Program-made: the position numbers and the translations under genes
The notes under the pieces: generated by a model
What the model was told of the DNA's origin: nothing
The model's input: the letters and a program-made list of their open reading frames with translations, nothing else
The model's database searches: none
Source of the DNA: Bacillota bacterium
GTDB lineage: Bacteria; Bacillota; Clostridia; Lachnospirales; Lachnospiraceae
DNA: 30,457 nt
Reading direction: 5' to 3'
NCBI GenBank assembly: GCA_023458035.1
Contig: JAEXAX010000035.1
Location: forward strand, 1 to 30,457
Shown here: positions 1 through 8,050 of the stretch, in pieces
Layout of the letters: each line of letters begins with the position of its first letter
Position numbering within the stretch: position 1 is the first letter of the stretch

Positions 1-778
1 AGATATCATTACAAATAAAACAGATATGTCAGGGGTTACCTCTTTTATTCAAATCAATCTGCAAAACAAAGAAGTGACTGCTGCCAAAGCAGCCGAGAAG
101 CCGCTGGATGTTGACGGCCTACAAAAACTGATGGTGTTATTATTGGCTCTGGAGAATGCTTCCGACCGCTTGGAGGAAACGGTTACTTTAGAAGCTTCCG
201 ATGTCAGCGTCACCGCCGATGAGCCGGCGGCCGGTTTTCATGCGGGAGATGTGTTGAGTCTGCGTGATCTGCTTCTCAGTATGTCGGTTTATGACGGTAA
301 TGATGCTGCCAAAGCGGTGGCTCGCCATCTGGCCGGTTCTGAGGCTAAATTTGTGCAGCTGATGAATGATCGGGCTAAAAAACTCGGTTTATCGCACACT
401 ACATTTAACAACGTTCATGGCGGCGGTAAGACCGGTCAGGCTACCACGGCGTATGATCTCTATTTGATCTTTGAGGCCTGCCTAAAAACCAAAGGTCTGA
501 TGAGCTTTCTGGGATTGGAGAGCGCACCGATTCCCTTTACCAGAAACGGTCAGCCAAATGGCATTACTTTTTATAATCGCGTGCTGTATCTGCAGGGACA
601 GAAGACTGTTCCGGCCGGAAAGAAAATACTGGCTGCCAAATCCGGCGCCTCTGTCGAGCATGGTCAGAGTCTGCTTTTATATTGGCAGGATGACAAACAG
701 CAGCCGCACCTGACCATTCTGTTACAATGCGGCGATCGTGACCGGCTATACCAGCATACTGACGCTTTGCTGAAATAA
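1..778 (+). CDS. D-alanyl-D-alanine carboxypeptidase-like protein (S11 family), 5' partial, catalytic residues lost
   Basis: The frame is open to the left edge, and the first in-window ATG (26) has no ribosome binding site, so the N terminus and any signal peptide lie outside. About 258 residues are visible. The fold is recognisable as penicillin-binding-protein-like peptidase S11 from the segments LLLALE, GNDAAKAVA and MNDRAKKLGLSHTTFNNVHG. All three active-site motifs are altered. The SxxKxM motif reads GLQKLM, so the nucleophilic serine is glycine. The SxN motif reads DGN. The KTG motif reads KSG. I infer a non-catalytic homologue that may bind or sense peptidoglycan rather than trim it. 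The frame is intact and codon use looks normal, so this is not ordinary decay. It ends 22 bases before the radical SAM gene and is probably co-transcribed with it. The family call is good; the lost activity is an inference from the motifs. Confidence 0.8.
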   Translation, partial: DIITNKTDMSGVTSFIQINLQNKEVTAAKAAEKPLDVDGLQKLMVLLLALENASDRLEETVTLEASDVSVTADEPAAGFHAGDVLSLRDLLLSMSVYDGNDAAKAVARHLAGSEAKFVQLMNDRAKKLGLSHTTFNNVHGGGKTGQATTAYDLYLIFEACLKTKGLMSFLGLESAPIPFTRNGQPNGITFYNRVLYLQGQKTVPAGKKILAAKSGASVEHGQSLLLYWQDDKQQPHLTILLQCGDRDRLYQHTDALLK

Positions 779-800
779 GAGGCAATAAAAAGGAGAACAA

Positions 801-2660
801 ATGAGAAAGCTCGCTTTAGCGGATGAAATTTTACGGCGGGTTGAAAAACCCGCCCGTTATATTGGTGGAGAGGTCGGGACATATAACAAAGAATTGACTG
901 CGGATGATCTGCGTTTTGTTTTCTGTTTTCCGGATGTTTACGAGATCGGAATGAGTCATCTCGGTATGCAGATCCTCTATCATCAGTTCAATGAAATGCC
1001 GAATGTGATCTGTGAACGTGTCTATGCACCATGGATTGACCTGGAGAAACAGTTGCGCAAAAATAACCAGTTGCTTTTTTCGCTGGAAAGTCAGCAACCG
1101 GTCAAGACAGCGGATTTCCTTGGCTTCACCCTGCAATATGAAATGTGTTATACCAACATTCTGCAGGTATTGGAGCTATCAGGCATTCCCTTACTTGCTG
1201 AACAGCGCAGCGAGGATGCTCCGATTATCATCGGTGGTGGTCCCTGTGCATACAACCCGGAACCGTTGGCGGATTTTTTTGATATGTTTTATATCGGTGA
1301 GGGCGAAGTGGTATACGAACAATTATTTGACCTCTACCGACAATATCGAAGGCAAAAAAAGAACCGCTCGGATTTTTTACGGGATGCCGCACAGATCCCC
1401 GGCATCTACGTTCCCGGCCTATATCAGGCACAGTACGGTGAAGATGGTATCTATTTAGGGCTGCAGCCGCTTATCGAGTCTGCCCCCCTTTCGGTTAAGC
1501 GACAGGTCGTGTCGGATATGAAAACGGCCTATTACCCGAATCAACTGATCGTTCCCTTTCTTCGTGCTACGCAAGACAGGGTAGTGATGGAAATCCAAAG
1601 AGGCTGTATTCGCGGTTGCCGTTTTTGTCAGGCCGGTATGGTATATCGACCGACCAGAGAACGCGATGTTGAGTTTCTTTATGAACAGGCGATCAAGCTG
1701 TTAAAGCAAAGCGGACATGAGGAGATCTCCTTAAGCTCCTTAAGCTCCAGTGACTATTCAGAGCTTCAGCCCCTCATCTATCGGCTGATTGAATATTGTA
1801 ACAAGCATCATATCAATATTTCATTACCTTCTCTACGTATCGACGCCTTTGCGGTCGATGTCATGCAAAAGGTGCAGGACGTCAATAAAACCAGTATCAC
1901 CTTTGCTCCGGAAGCCGGTTCGCAGCGACTGCGTGATGTAATCAATAAAGGGTTAACCGAGGATGATATTCTGCACGGTGCAGCCCTTGCCTTCGCCGGC
2001 GGCTGGACGAATGTCAAGCTCTACTTTATGCTGGGTCTGCCCGGGGAAACCCCGGAGGATGTCAGGGAAATTGCTCGATTGGCGGATAAGATTGCCCGAA
2101 TCTATTATGAAATTCCAAAATCAGAGCGACACGGTAAGTGTAACATCACGATTTCTACCTCATTCTTCGTGCCGAAGCCGTTTACACCGTTCCAGTGGTC
2201 GGATATGGACAGTGCCGAAGCATATCTGGAAAAAGTGGCCATCCTGCGGGATGAACTCAGGCAGATGCTGAACCGTAAGAGTATTCGTTATAACTGGCAC
2301 GAATCCGATCTGAGCGTACTGGAAGGCGCGTTGGCCAGAGGCGATCGCCGGATGGCAGCCGTTATACTGGCCGCATATCAAAATGGAGCCCGCTTTGATT
2401 CCTGGTCTGATCAGTTTTGCTATGAACATTGGCAGAGCGCTTTTTCTCGTTTCGGAATTGATCCGGACAGCACCAGAAAGGGAACCGGTCAGCCGGATGC
2501 GCCGCTGCCTTGGGATATTCTGGATGTCGGAGTCAGCAAACGTTTCTTATATCGGGATTTTGTGCGCAGTCAGAGGGCGGAATTAACACCAAACTGTAAG
2601 CAGGCCTGCAGCGGCTGCGGTGCAGCCGAGTTCGGCGGAGGAATTTGTTTTGAAAATTAG
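801..2660 (+). CDS. TIGR03960 family B12-binding-domain/radical SAM protein
   Basis: A 619-residue protein with a strong ribosome binding site (AAGGAG) before ATG 801. The N-terminal ~200 residues resemble the cobalamin-binding-like domain of this family (for example IIIGGGPCAYNPEPLADFFD). The radical SAM core follows, with the [4Fe-4S] motif CxxxCxxC at C269, C273 and C276 in RGCIRGCRFCQAG. The stretch KTSITFAPEAGSQRLRDVIN is typical of the family. The C-terminal tail carries a second CxxxCxxC (C599, C603, C606), which could hold another cluster. The family is widespread in Clostridia, and its substrate is not established as far as I know. The next gene (TIGR03936) overlaps its end, and the two are regularly found together, so they probably act in one process. 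Linkage to RNase E/G and ribosomal genes hints at RNA or ribosome modification, but that is only context. Confidence 0.9.
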   Translation: MRKLALADEILRRVEKPARYIGGEVGTYNKELTADDLRFVFCFPDVYEIGMSHLGMQILYHQFNEMPNVICERVYAPWIDLEKQLRKNNQLLFSLESQQPVKTADFLGFTLQYEMCYTNILQVLELSGIPLLAEQRSEDAPIIIGGGPCAYNPEPLADFFDMFYIGEGEVVYEQLFDLYRQYRRQKKNRSDFLRDAAQIPGIYVPGLYQAQYGEDGIYLGLQPLIESAPLSVKRQVVSDMKTAYYPNQLIVPFLRATQDRVVMEIQRGCIRGCRFCQAGMVYRPTRERDVEFLYEQAIKLLKQSGHEEISLSSLSSSDYSELQPLIYRLIEYCNKHHINISLPSLRIDAFAVDVMQKVQDVNKTSITFAPEAGSQRLRDVINKGLTEDDILHGAALAFAGGWTNVKLYFMLGLPGETPEDVREIARLADKIARIYYEIPKSERHGKCNITISTSFFVPKPFTPFQWSDMDSAEAYLEKVAILRDELRQMLNRKSIRYNWHESDLSVLEGALARGDRRMAAVILAAYQNGARFDSWSDQFCYEHWQSAFSRFGIDPDSTRKGTGQPDAPLPWDILDVGVSKRFLYRDFVRSQRAELTPNCKQACSGCGAAEFGGGICFEN

Positions 2661-3357
2661 ATTGAAATTCACCAAATTGGGGCCCGTACAATACGTCGGG
2701 CATCTGGATTTTCTGCGTTTTTTTCAAAAAGCGCTGCGGCGTGCCGGACTGCCGGCCGGTTATTCCAATGGCTTTCATCCGCATATGCTGATGTCGTTTG
2801 CATCCCCGCTCGGAATCGGCATGGAAAGCCGGGGCGACTATGTGGATATCCACCTGGATGAAGCTGTTGCCAGAAGCGAACTTTTAAATCGGCTTAATGC
2901 CTGTCTGGCCGATGGAGTCGAGGTACTGGACGCCTGTCTGGTCAGAGAAGAAAAAAAGGATAATGCCATGGCTATGGTTCGCTATGCCGACTACCTTGTC
3001 ACATTGACAGTCAATCAGCCGGATCTGCTCACGAATATGCTTCATGCACAGATCGATAAACGAATTAACGAATTATTGTCAGCGGACCATTTGCTTATTC
3101 GGCAACAATCAAAAAAACAAGAGCGAGAAAGAGACTTGCGGCCGCATTTGCATCGTTTGGAACTGACTTTTGCTGATGATGATTCAAAAACAGTTTCACT
3201 GTATATGCGTTTGTCGTGCGGCAGTGCCAATAATGTTAAACCGGAGGCTATTTTGGAACTGTTGGGTTTGACCGCTCCTTTCCCGAGTATTTTGCGACTT
3301 GATATGATGACCGATGATTTTGTTTCGCTGGCGGAGACCGGCACAAGGGAGTTTTAA
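2650..3357 (+). CDS. TIGR03936/DUF2344 family protein, radical SAM partner
   Basis: The likely start is TTG at 2650, giving a protein that begins MKIRLKFTKLGPVQYVGHLD (235 residues). GGAGG at 2637-2641 lies 8 bases before this TTG, while the ATG at 2620 has no site. The reading frame overlaps the end of the upstream radical SAM gene by 11 bases, which suggests coupled translation. Family marks are YVGHLDFLRFFQKALRRAGL and YSNGFHPHMLMSFASPLGIG. No catalytic residue is established for the family. In some bacteria the two proteins occur fused, which supports a joint function. The C-terminal half is less conserved and basic around residues 140-175. I assign the family with confidence but no reaction. 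Confidence 0.88.
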   Translation: MKIRLKFTKLGPVQYVGHLDFLRFFQKALRRAGLPAGYSNGFHPHMLMSFASPLGIGMESRGDYVDIHLDEAVARSELLNRLNACLADGVEVLDACLVREEKKDNAMAMVRYADYLVTLTVNQPDLLTNMLHAQIDKRINELLSADHLLIRQQSKKQERERDLRPHLHRLELTFADDDSKTVSLYMRLSCGSANNVKPEAILELLGLTAPFPSILRLDMMTDDFVSLAETGTREF

Positions 3358-3358
3358 C

Positions 3359-4615
3359 GTGAAGATCAGATCAGACTTTCGTCATACTGTTATCATCACG
3401 GCCCATCAACAAATGCTTTGGGCCATTCAATATAAAAACGGAGAGCCCCTTTGGCTTTCAACTGCGCCAATCGAATCGGAGGATGAGGTCGGAGAAATTC
3501 TGGTAGCTACCATTCGGGATATCGTCTCTTCTGTCGGAGCCTATTTCGTCGAATATAAGCCCGGGAAAAAAGGATATCTGTCCTTTGAAGAAGCAGCCGG
3601 CGCCAAATGTATCAAACGACAGTCAGCCAAAAAGCTGTCGGCCGGAGATGAATTGCTGCTGCAGGTCAAAAAAGCGGCTGCCGGCAGTAAAGCTGCCGCT
3701 TTGACCGGTAATATTTCTCTGACAGGCCAGCTACTGGTTGTCAGTTCGGTTAATCGAAAGGTCGGCTTTTCCAAACATCTGTCATCGGCTGCTAAACGCC
3801 GGCTGCAGCAGCTTTATTCCGAATGGACAACGCATAGTAGCTTGCCCGATGCAGCGTTAACCGATCCGATAGGAGCGGAACAGACTGTCTATGGCTTGAT
3901 TTTTCGGACCAATAGTGAGCATGCTACAACGGAGCAGTTGACTGCCGAATGGCATGGTCTGACCGCCCGGCTTGATCATATTCTGACAGTGGCGGCTACC
4001 AGAAAACCGGGAACTGTGATCAATAACCGTTCGATTTTCTGTCAGGAATTATTATTACGCCTGCCGCTGCATGAGACTGTCAGGCTGATCACAGATCGGT
4101 CTGACATCTACGACAGCCTGCAATCCATAAAAAATGAGAGAGGGCTGACCAACTGGCAGTTACAGGCCTATGAGGATGCTCAGGTGCCTTTGGCAGCCTG
4201 TTATCAGCTGCCAAAACTGATCGGACAGCTAACAGGAAGGCATGTCTGGTTAAAATCCGGCGCCTGGTTATCCATCGAATATACCGAAGCATTGACTGTC
4301 ATTGATGTCAATAGCGGAAAAGTTGAAAGTCGAAAGGATAAGGAGGCAGTCTTTCTCAGCATCAATCAGGAGGCTGCTCATATGATCGGCCGCCAGCTGC
4401 GTTTACGTAATCTATCCGGCATCATCATCATTGACTTCATCAATATGAAGTCGGAGAAAAATAAAGAAGCCCTGCTTCAAACGTTGGAGGATGTACGGCT
4501 GCAGGATCCGATTCCGCTTCAACTGCACGGCTTTACCAATTTGGGATTATTTGAACTGACCAGAAAAAAAGAGAAGCCGCCTCTTCATGATGTGATGACG
4601 AAGGCGCTTCCCTGA
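3359..4615 (+). CDS. rng: Ribonuclease E/G family protein, short form
   Basis: The start is GTG 3359, preceded by AAGGGAG (3345-3351) and 1 base after the previous stop, giving 418 residues. An upstream ATG at 3314 lies inside the preceding gene and has no site. The N terminus contains an S1-like RNA-binding segment (AYFVEYKPGKKGYLSF). The catalytic DNase I-like subdomain keeps both metal-binding aspartates: D316 in LTVIDVNSGK and D359 in IIIIDFINMK. They are 43 residues apart, the same spacing as D303 and D346 of E. coli RNase E. The protein stops soon after GLFELTRKKEKPPL and lacks the CPxCxG zinc-link that holds E. coli RNase E/G tetramers together. It should be a single-strand endoribonuclease for rRNA or mRNA processing. 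Synteny with L21/L27 genes is usual in Clostridia. It ends 13 bases from the convergent rqcH stop, with no clear terminator. Confidence 0.92.
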   Translation: MKIRSDFRHTVIITAHQQMLWAIQYKNGEPLWLSTAPIESEDEVGEILVATIRDIVSSVGAYFVEYKPGKKGYLSFEEAAGAKCIKRQSAKKLSAGDELLLQVKKAAAGSKAAALTGNISLTGQLLVVSSVNRKVGFSKHLSSAAKRRLQQLYSEWTTHSSLPDAALTDPIGAEQTVYGLIFRTNSEHATTEQLTAEWHGLTARLDHILTVAATRKPGTVINNRSIFCQELLLRLPLHETVRLITDRSDIYDSLQSIKNERGLTNWQLQAYEDAQVPLAACYQLPKLIGQLTGRHVWLKSGAWLSIEYTEALTVIDVNSGKVESRKDKEAVFLSINQEAAHMIGRQLRLRNLSGIIIIDFINMKSEKNKEALLQTLEDVRLQDPIPLQLHGFTNLGLFELTRKKEKPPLHDVMTKALP

Positions 4616-4628
4616 TAAGTGTTTGTTA

Positions 4629-6386
4629 TTAGTCGCCAAGGAGCGTCAGCCCTTCTATGTTTTTATCAATCACCATGGAATAATTGGTGTGATAGATCAC
4701 ATAGCCGGGTTTTGCCTTTGGCGGCTTTTTAATGAATTTTCGCTGAATATAGTCGATTTCCACTTTATCGCTCTGTCCGGTCTTGGAGAAGTGAGCCGCC
4801 AGTCTGGCAGCATTTTCAAAGGCCTCATCCGAAGGAGCGCTGCGTTTGGCAGCCAGCAGGATGACATGAGAGCCGGGAATCTGTTTGGCGTGAAACCACC
4901 AGTCATTGCTATTTGCCAAACAGAAGGTCAATTCCTCATTTTGTAAATTGTTTTTTCCGACATAGTAGTGATTTCCTTCTGCATCCGTAAAATGCAGTGG
5001 TTTGGACAACAGCTTGTTTTTTCTGCCCTTGGCAGTGATTTTACGCTTAACATATCCGCCTCTCTCCAGCTCACTGCGAATGTCTTCCAACTCCTGTGAG
5101 GTCTTAGCAAAATCCAAATTGGTCAAAACACTTTCGAGGTAGCTGTGTTCGGCCTCGGCTTCGGTCAAAAGGCCGGCAGTAGCCTCAGCGGTTCGTTTCA
5201 TTTTATTATATTTTTCAAAATACCGGTTGGCATTTTCGGCTGCCGACAGCTCCTCCTGCAACGGAATATGAACAGTTTCATTAGTGTAATAATTGAACAC
5301 TTCGGTTGATTTGCTGCCGGAAATGACACTATAGGCATAGGTCAACAGCAGTTCTCCATAGACCTTATACTGATCCCGTTTTTCGGTGTCGGCCAACTGT
5401 TTTTTGAGCAGGCCCAACTTTCTCCTGCTGCGTGCCTCCAGATTTGAAATGACCTTACGGAGGTCGGTTGATTTTTGACGCATCAGGGTAGCTATATTTT
5501 TTTCCTTATAATAGGTTTCCAGCATTGTGCTGACGGAATCAAAATGGCGACGTTCCAAATTCGCTCCCTCACCATAAGCGATCAGCGGCAGGATGCCATA
5601 TTCCTGAGGATGTCCATCCCGCAGCAAGACAGTCAATTCATATTCACCGCTTTCAATCATCTGACGTAAGCGGTCAAAAACCAGCATACAAGCCTTTTGT
5701 TGATCAAGTGTCAGGCTATTGCCAAGGGTAGAAGACGGCAGTCCGGCCATCGCACAAAATTCCTCTGCCAACATCGGACTGATGCCGGTAAAGCCTTGCA
5801 GCAGCCATTCAAACAGCGGTTTATCGGCCGACATCAATTGGTTTAAAAAGTCGTACCGATCAATTGCCAGCGGACTTTGCTTTTCGGTATTCCGAACAAT
5901 AAAATACGGCTTGCCCGGCAGTACCTCACGAACCGAGCTGACTTGCCAAGATACTCGTTTTAAGCTGTCCAGAATCTGCAGTTGTTCGTCGCAGAAGATG
6001 ATATTACTGTGTTTTCCCATTAATTCCACGATCAGGTACTTAAATCGAACATCCCCCAGCTCATCAAGATGTCGAATCTTAAAGCGAAGGATTCGTTCAA
6101 AATCCGGCTGTTCGATCTCCTCGATGACTCCGCTGCCGATATGCTTACGCAGCAGCATACAAAAGTTTGGGGCTGTCAATGGGGCCGTTTTATTATTTTC
6201 GGTCAGATAAACCAAAGGCAAACCGGCGTTGGCCGATAAAAACAGACGATACTGCCGTCCCTCATTTTTGATAGTGATCAGTAACTCCTCCGGCTCGGGC
6301 TGTGATATTTTCGTGATTCGACCGCCGAGAATGGTATTTTGTAATTCATGCAGCAATGCATGAACAATGGTTCCGTCAAAAGCCAT
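4629..6386 (-). CDS. rqcH: NFACT family ribosome quality control protein RqcH (Rqc2 homologue; also annotated FbpA)
   Basis: 585 residues, the usual length for bacterial NFACT proteins. RqcH binds 50S subunits carrying stalled nascent chains and recruits tRNA-Ala to add C-terminal alanine tails. The NFACT-N domain (MAFDGTIVHALLHEL, then LLRKHIGSGVIEEIEQPDFERILRF) leads to a HhH region, a coiled coil (about residues 290-430) and a C-terminal NFACT-R domain with GKNNLQNEELTF and WWFHAKQIPGSHVILL. At the key pair known in B. subtilis as D97-R98, this protein has E97-R98, a conservative change at exactly the same numbering. The start ATG has AAGGAGG just upstream. It is transcribed divergently from yicC, as a minus-strand insert in an otherwise + region. 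The older fibronectin-binding name is less informative. Confidence 0.93.
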   Translation of the reverse strand: MAFDGTIVHALLHELQNTILGGRITKISQPEPEELLITIKNEGRQYRLFLSANAGLPLVYLTENNKTAPLTAPNFCMLLRKHIGSGVIEEIEQPDFERILRFKIRHLDELGDVRFKYLIVELMGKHSNIIFCDEQLQILDSLKRVSWQVSSVREVLPGKPYFIVRNTEKQSPLAIDRYDFLNQLMSADKPLFEWLLQGFTGISPMLAEEFCAMAGLPSSTLGNSLTLDQQKACMLVFDRLRQMIESGEYELTVLLRDGHPQEYGILPLIAYGEGANLERRHFDSVSTMLETYYKEKNIATLMRQKSTDLRKVISNLEARSRRKLGLLKKQLADTEKRDQYKVYGELLLTYAYSVISGSKSTEVFNYYTNETVHIPLQEELSAAENANRYFEKYNKMKRTAEATAGLLTEAEAEHSYLESVLTNLDFAKTSQELEDIRSELERGGYVKRKITAKGRKNKLLSKPLHFTDAEGNHYYVGKNNLQNEELTFCLANSNDWWFHAKQIPGSHVILLAAKRSAPSDEAFENAARLAAHFSKTGQSDKVEIDYIQRKFIKKPPKAKPGYVIYHTNYSMVIDKNIEGLTLLGD

Positions 6387-6425
6387 AACGCCTCCTTCAA
6401 TATTCTGAATGAACAGATTGCACTC

Positions 6426-6454
6426 ATTATAGCATTAAACTTGACGCAAAATCT
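6426..6454 (-). promoter_or_regulatory. Candidate rqcH promoter
   Basis: On the minus strand a perfect TATAAT (6426-6431 in + coordinates) lies about 40 bases before the rqcH start. The matching -35 region is poor (AGATTT at 17 bases). It overlaps the yicC promoter on the other strand, so the two polymerases would compete. Confidence 0.4.
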
Positions 6455-6469
6455 ATCCTGTTTTATAAT
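6441..6469 (+). promoter_or_regulatory. SigA-type promoter for yicC-gmk-rpoZ
   Basis: TTGACG (6441-6446), a 17-base spacer and a perfect TATAAT (6464-6469). The expected transcript start is near 6476, only about 10 bases before the GGAGG of yicC, so the leader is very short. Confidence 0.8.
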
Positions 6470-6499
6470 TAGACGATATGTAAGAAGGAGGATGCCGCC

Positions 6500-7378
6500 A
6501 TGGTGCATAGTATGACAGGGTTTGGTCGCGGAGAGGCAGAGAATGCCGATTTAAAATTTACGGTTGAGATCAAAAGCGTTAATCATAAGTATCTGGATAT
6601 GAGCATTCGCATGGGCAGGCAGCTCTTTGAATTTGAAAACCAGATCAAGCAGCATATTAAGCGATACGTCAATCGCGGTAAGCTCGATATCGGTATTAAC
6701 TATGAGTTCCTGGGGCTGTCAGCTACTGAGCTGACGGTAGATTTGGATGTGGCTGCCCAGTATATGCTGGCACATCGGAAGCTGGCCGACTTTCTGGGAC
6801 AGCAGCCGATCATAAATGCTTCGGAGCTGTCCCGTTGTCCCGAGGTAGTTACCGCCAAAACTCGTGAAATTCATTTTGAAGAATACCTGACTGTATTATT
6901 GGAAGCTGTCGATGCGGCCTGCCGTCGTTTGGTTGCAGTCGAAGAAACCGAAGGGAAGACTCTGGCGGCAGATCTGATGAATAAGCTGGACCTGATGGAA
7001 AGTCTGGTCGATGACATCAGGGAGCGTTCCCCCGAGATCCTACATGACTATATTGACCGACTGAACAGCCGCATGAGCGAGGTGCTGGAGAATACTCAGT
7101 TGGCAGAGGAGCGGATTCTGATGGAAGCTGCGGTTTATGCCGACCGTATCTGTACCGATGAAGAAGTGGTGCGTCTGGCCAGTCACATCAAGCAGATGCG
7201 AGAAAGTCTGGCAGAAGATGGCAGCATCGGACGAAAACTGGATTTTCTTGCTCAGGAGATGAATCGTGAAGCCAATACCATTCTTTCCAAATCAAACGAT
7301 CTGACCGTATCAAAATGCGGGATTGAGTTAAAGACCTGTATCGAAAAAATACGTGAACAGGTGCAGAATCTGGAATAA
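6500..7378 (+). CDS. yicC: YicC family endoribonuclease
   Basis: 292 residues beginning MVHSMTGFGRGEAENADLKF, the hallmark N terminus of the YicC/YloC family. The C-terminal DUF1732 part includes LDFLAQEMNREANTILSKSND, also typical. E. coli YicC acts as an endoribonuclease on small RNA and contributes to RNA turnover; the Firmicute protein is assumed to be similar. GGAGG (6486-6490) lies 9 bases before the ATG. It is the first gene of a yicC-gmk-rpoZ unit, the same order as in Bacillus except that remA is missing between yicC and gmk (only 27 bases separate them). It is head-to-head with rqcH, also a Bacillus neighbour. Confidence 0.93.
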   Translation: MVHSMTGFGRGEAENADLKFTVEIKSVNHKYLDMSIRMGRQLFEFENQIKQHIKRYVNRGKLDIGINYEFLGLSATELTVDLDVAAQYMLAHRKLADFLGQQPIINASELSRCPEVVTAKTREIHFEEYLTVLLEAVDAACRRLVAVEETEGKTLAADLMNKLDLMESLVDDIRERSPEILHDYIDRLNSRMSEVLENTQLAEERILMEAAVYADRICTDEEVVRLASHIKQMRESLAEDGSIGRKLDFLAQEMNREANTILSKSNDLTVSKCGIELKTCIEKIREQVQNLE

Positions 7379-7405
7379 CAACCCATTTAGAGAGAAAGGA
7401 AAGCC

Positions 7406-8035
7406 ATGAAAAAAGGATTATTAATCGTCATTTCCGGATTTTCCGGTGCCGGTAAAGGCACTGTGATCAAGAAGCTGCTGTCTCAACATCCCGATCAATA
7501 TGCACTGTCGGTTTCCGCAACCACCCGTGCTCCACGTGAGGGCGAGCAGGAGGGACGTTCATACTTCTTTGTCACCAAAGAGCAATTTGAAGATATGATT
7601 CGGCAGGAACAGCTGATCGAGTATGCTTCCTATGTCAAGCATTACTACGGAACACCGCTGGCCTATGTCGATGCACAGCGGGCTGCCGGCCGGGATGTGA
7701 TTCTGGAGATCGAAATTCAGGGTGCCCTATTAGTCAAACAGCGGTTTCCGGATGCAGTACTGATCTTTCTCACACCGCCGTCGGCCAAAGAGCTTGAACG
7801 CCGTCTGGTCAGCCGCGGCACCGAATCCCCCGATGTGATTGCCTCCCGGCTGGCACGGGCGGTAGAAGAAGCCGAATATATGAAAGCCTATGATCATCTG
7901 ATCATCAATGACCGGCTCGAGGACTGTGTATCCGATCTGCACCAGCTGATCCAAGCAAAAAAAACAGCCGTTTGCCGAAATTTGGATGTCATCCAAACGA
8001 TGCAGCGGGAATTAACCAGATTCAAAGCCGAATAA
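7406..8035 (+). CDS. gmk: Guanylate kinase
   Basis: 209 residues. It phosphorylates GMP to GDP with ATP in cytosolic purine nucleotide synthesis. The P-loop GFSGAGKGT is at residues 11-19. The GMP-binding region SVSATTRAPREGEQEGRSYFF and the segment LEIEIQGALLVKQRFPDAVLIF match the family throughout. AGAAAGGA precedes the ATG. It lies between yicC and rpoZ with short gaps, so it is co-transcribed. Length and motifs are standard. Confidence 0.97.
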   Translation: MKKGLLIVISGFSGAGKGTVIKKLLSQHPDQYALSVSATTRAPREGEQEGRSYFFVTKEQFEDMIRQEQLIEYASYVKHYYGTPLAYVDAQRAAGRDVILEIEIQGALLVKQRFPDAVLIFLTPPSAKELERRLVSRGTESPDVIASRLARAVEEAEYMKAYDHLIINDRLEDCVSDLHQLIQAKKTAVCRNLDVIQTMQRELTRFKAE

Positions 8036-8050
8036 CAGGAGGGAAAAAAT

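Noticed and set aside
1728..1748. Tandem repeat CTCCTTAAG x2
   Set aside because: It lies inside the radical SAM gene and encodes the in-frame serine-leucine stretch SLSSLSSS. It is codon repetition, not a regulatory repeat.
4560..4628. Terminator between convergent rng and rqcH
   Set aside because: A bulged GAAG-CGCCT/AGGCG-CTTC pairing exists within the end of rng, but no T run follows in either direction.
5719..6210. 163-codon open frame opposite rqcH
   Set aside because: It is antisense to a well-conserved gene, has no family resemblance and no good ribosome binding site.
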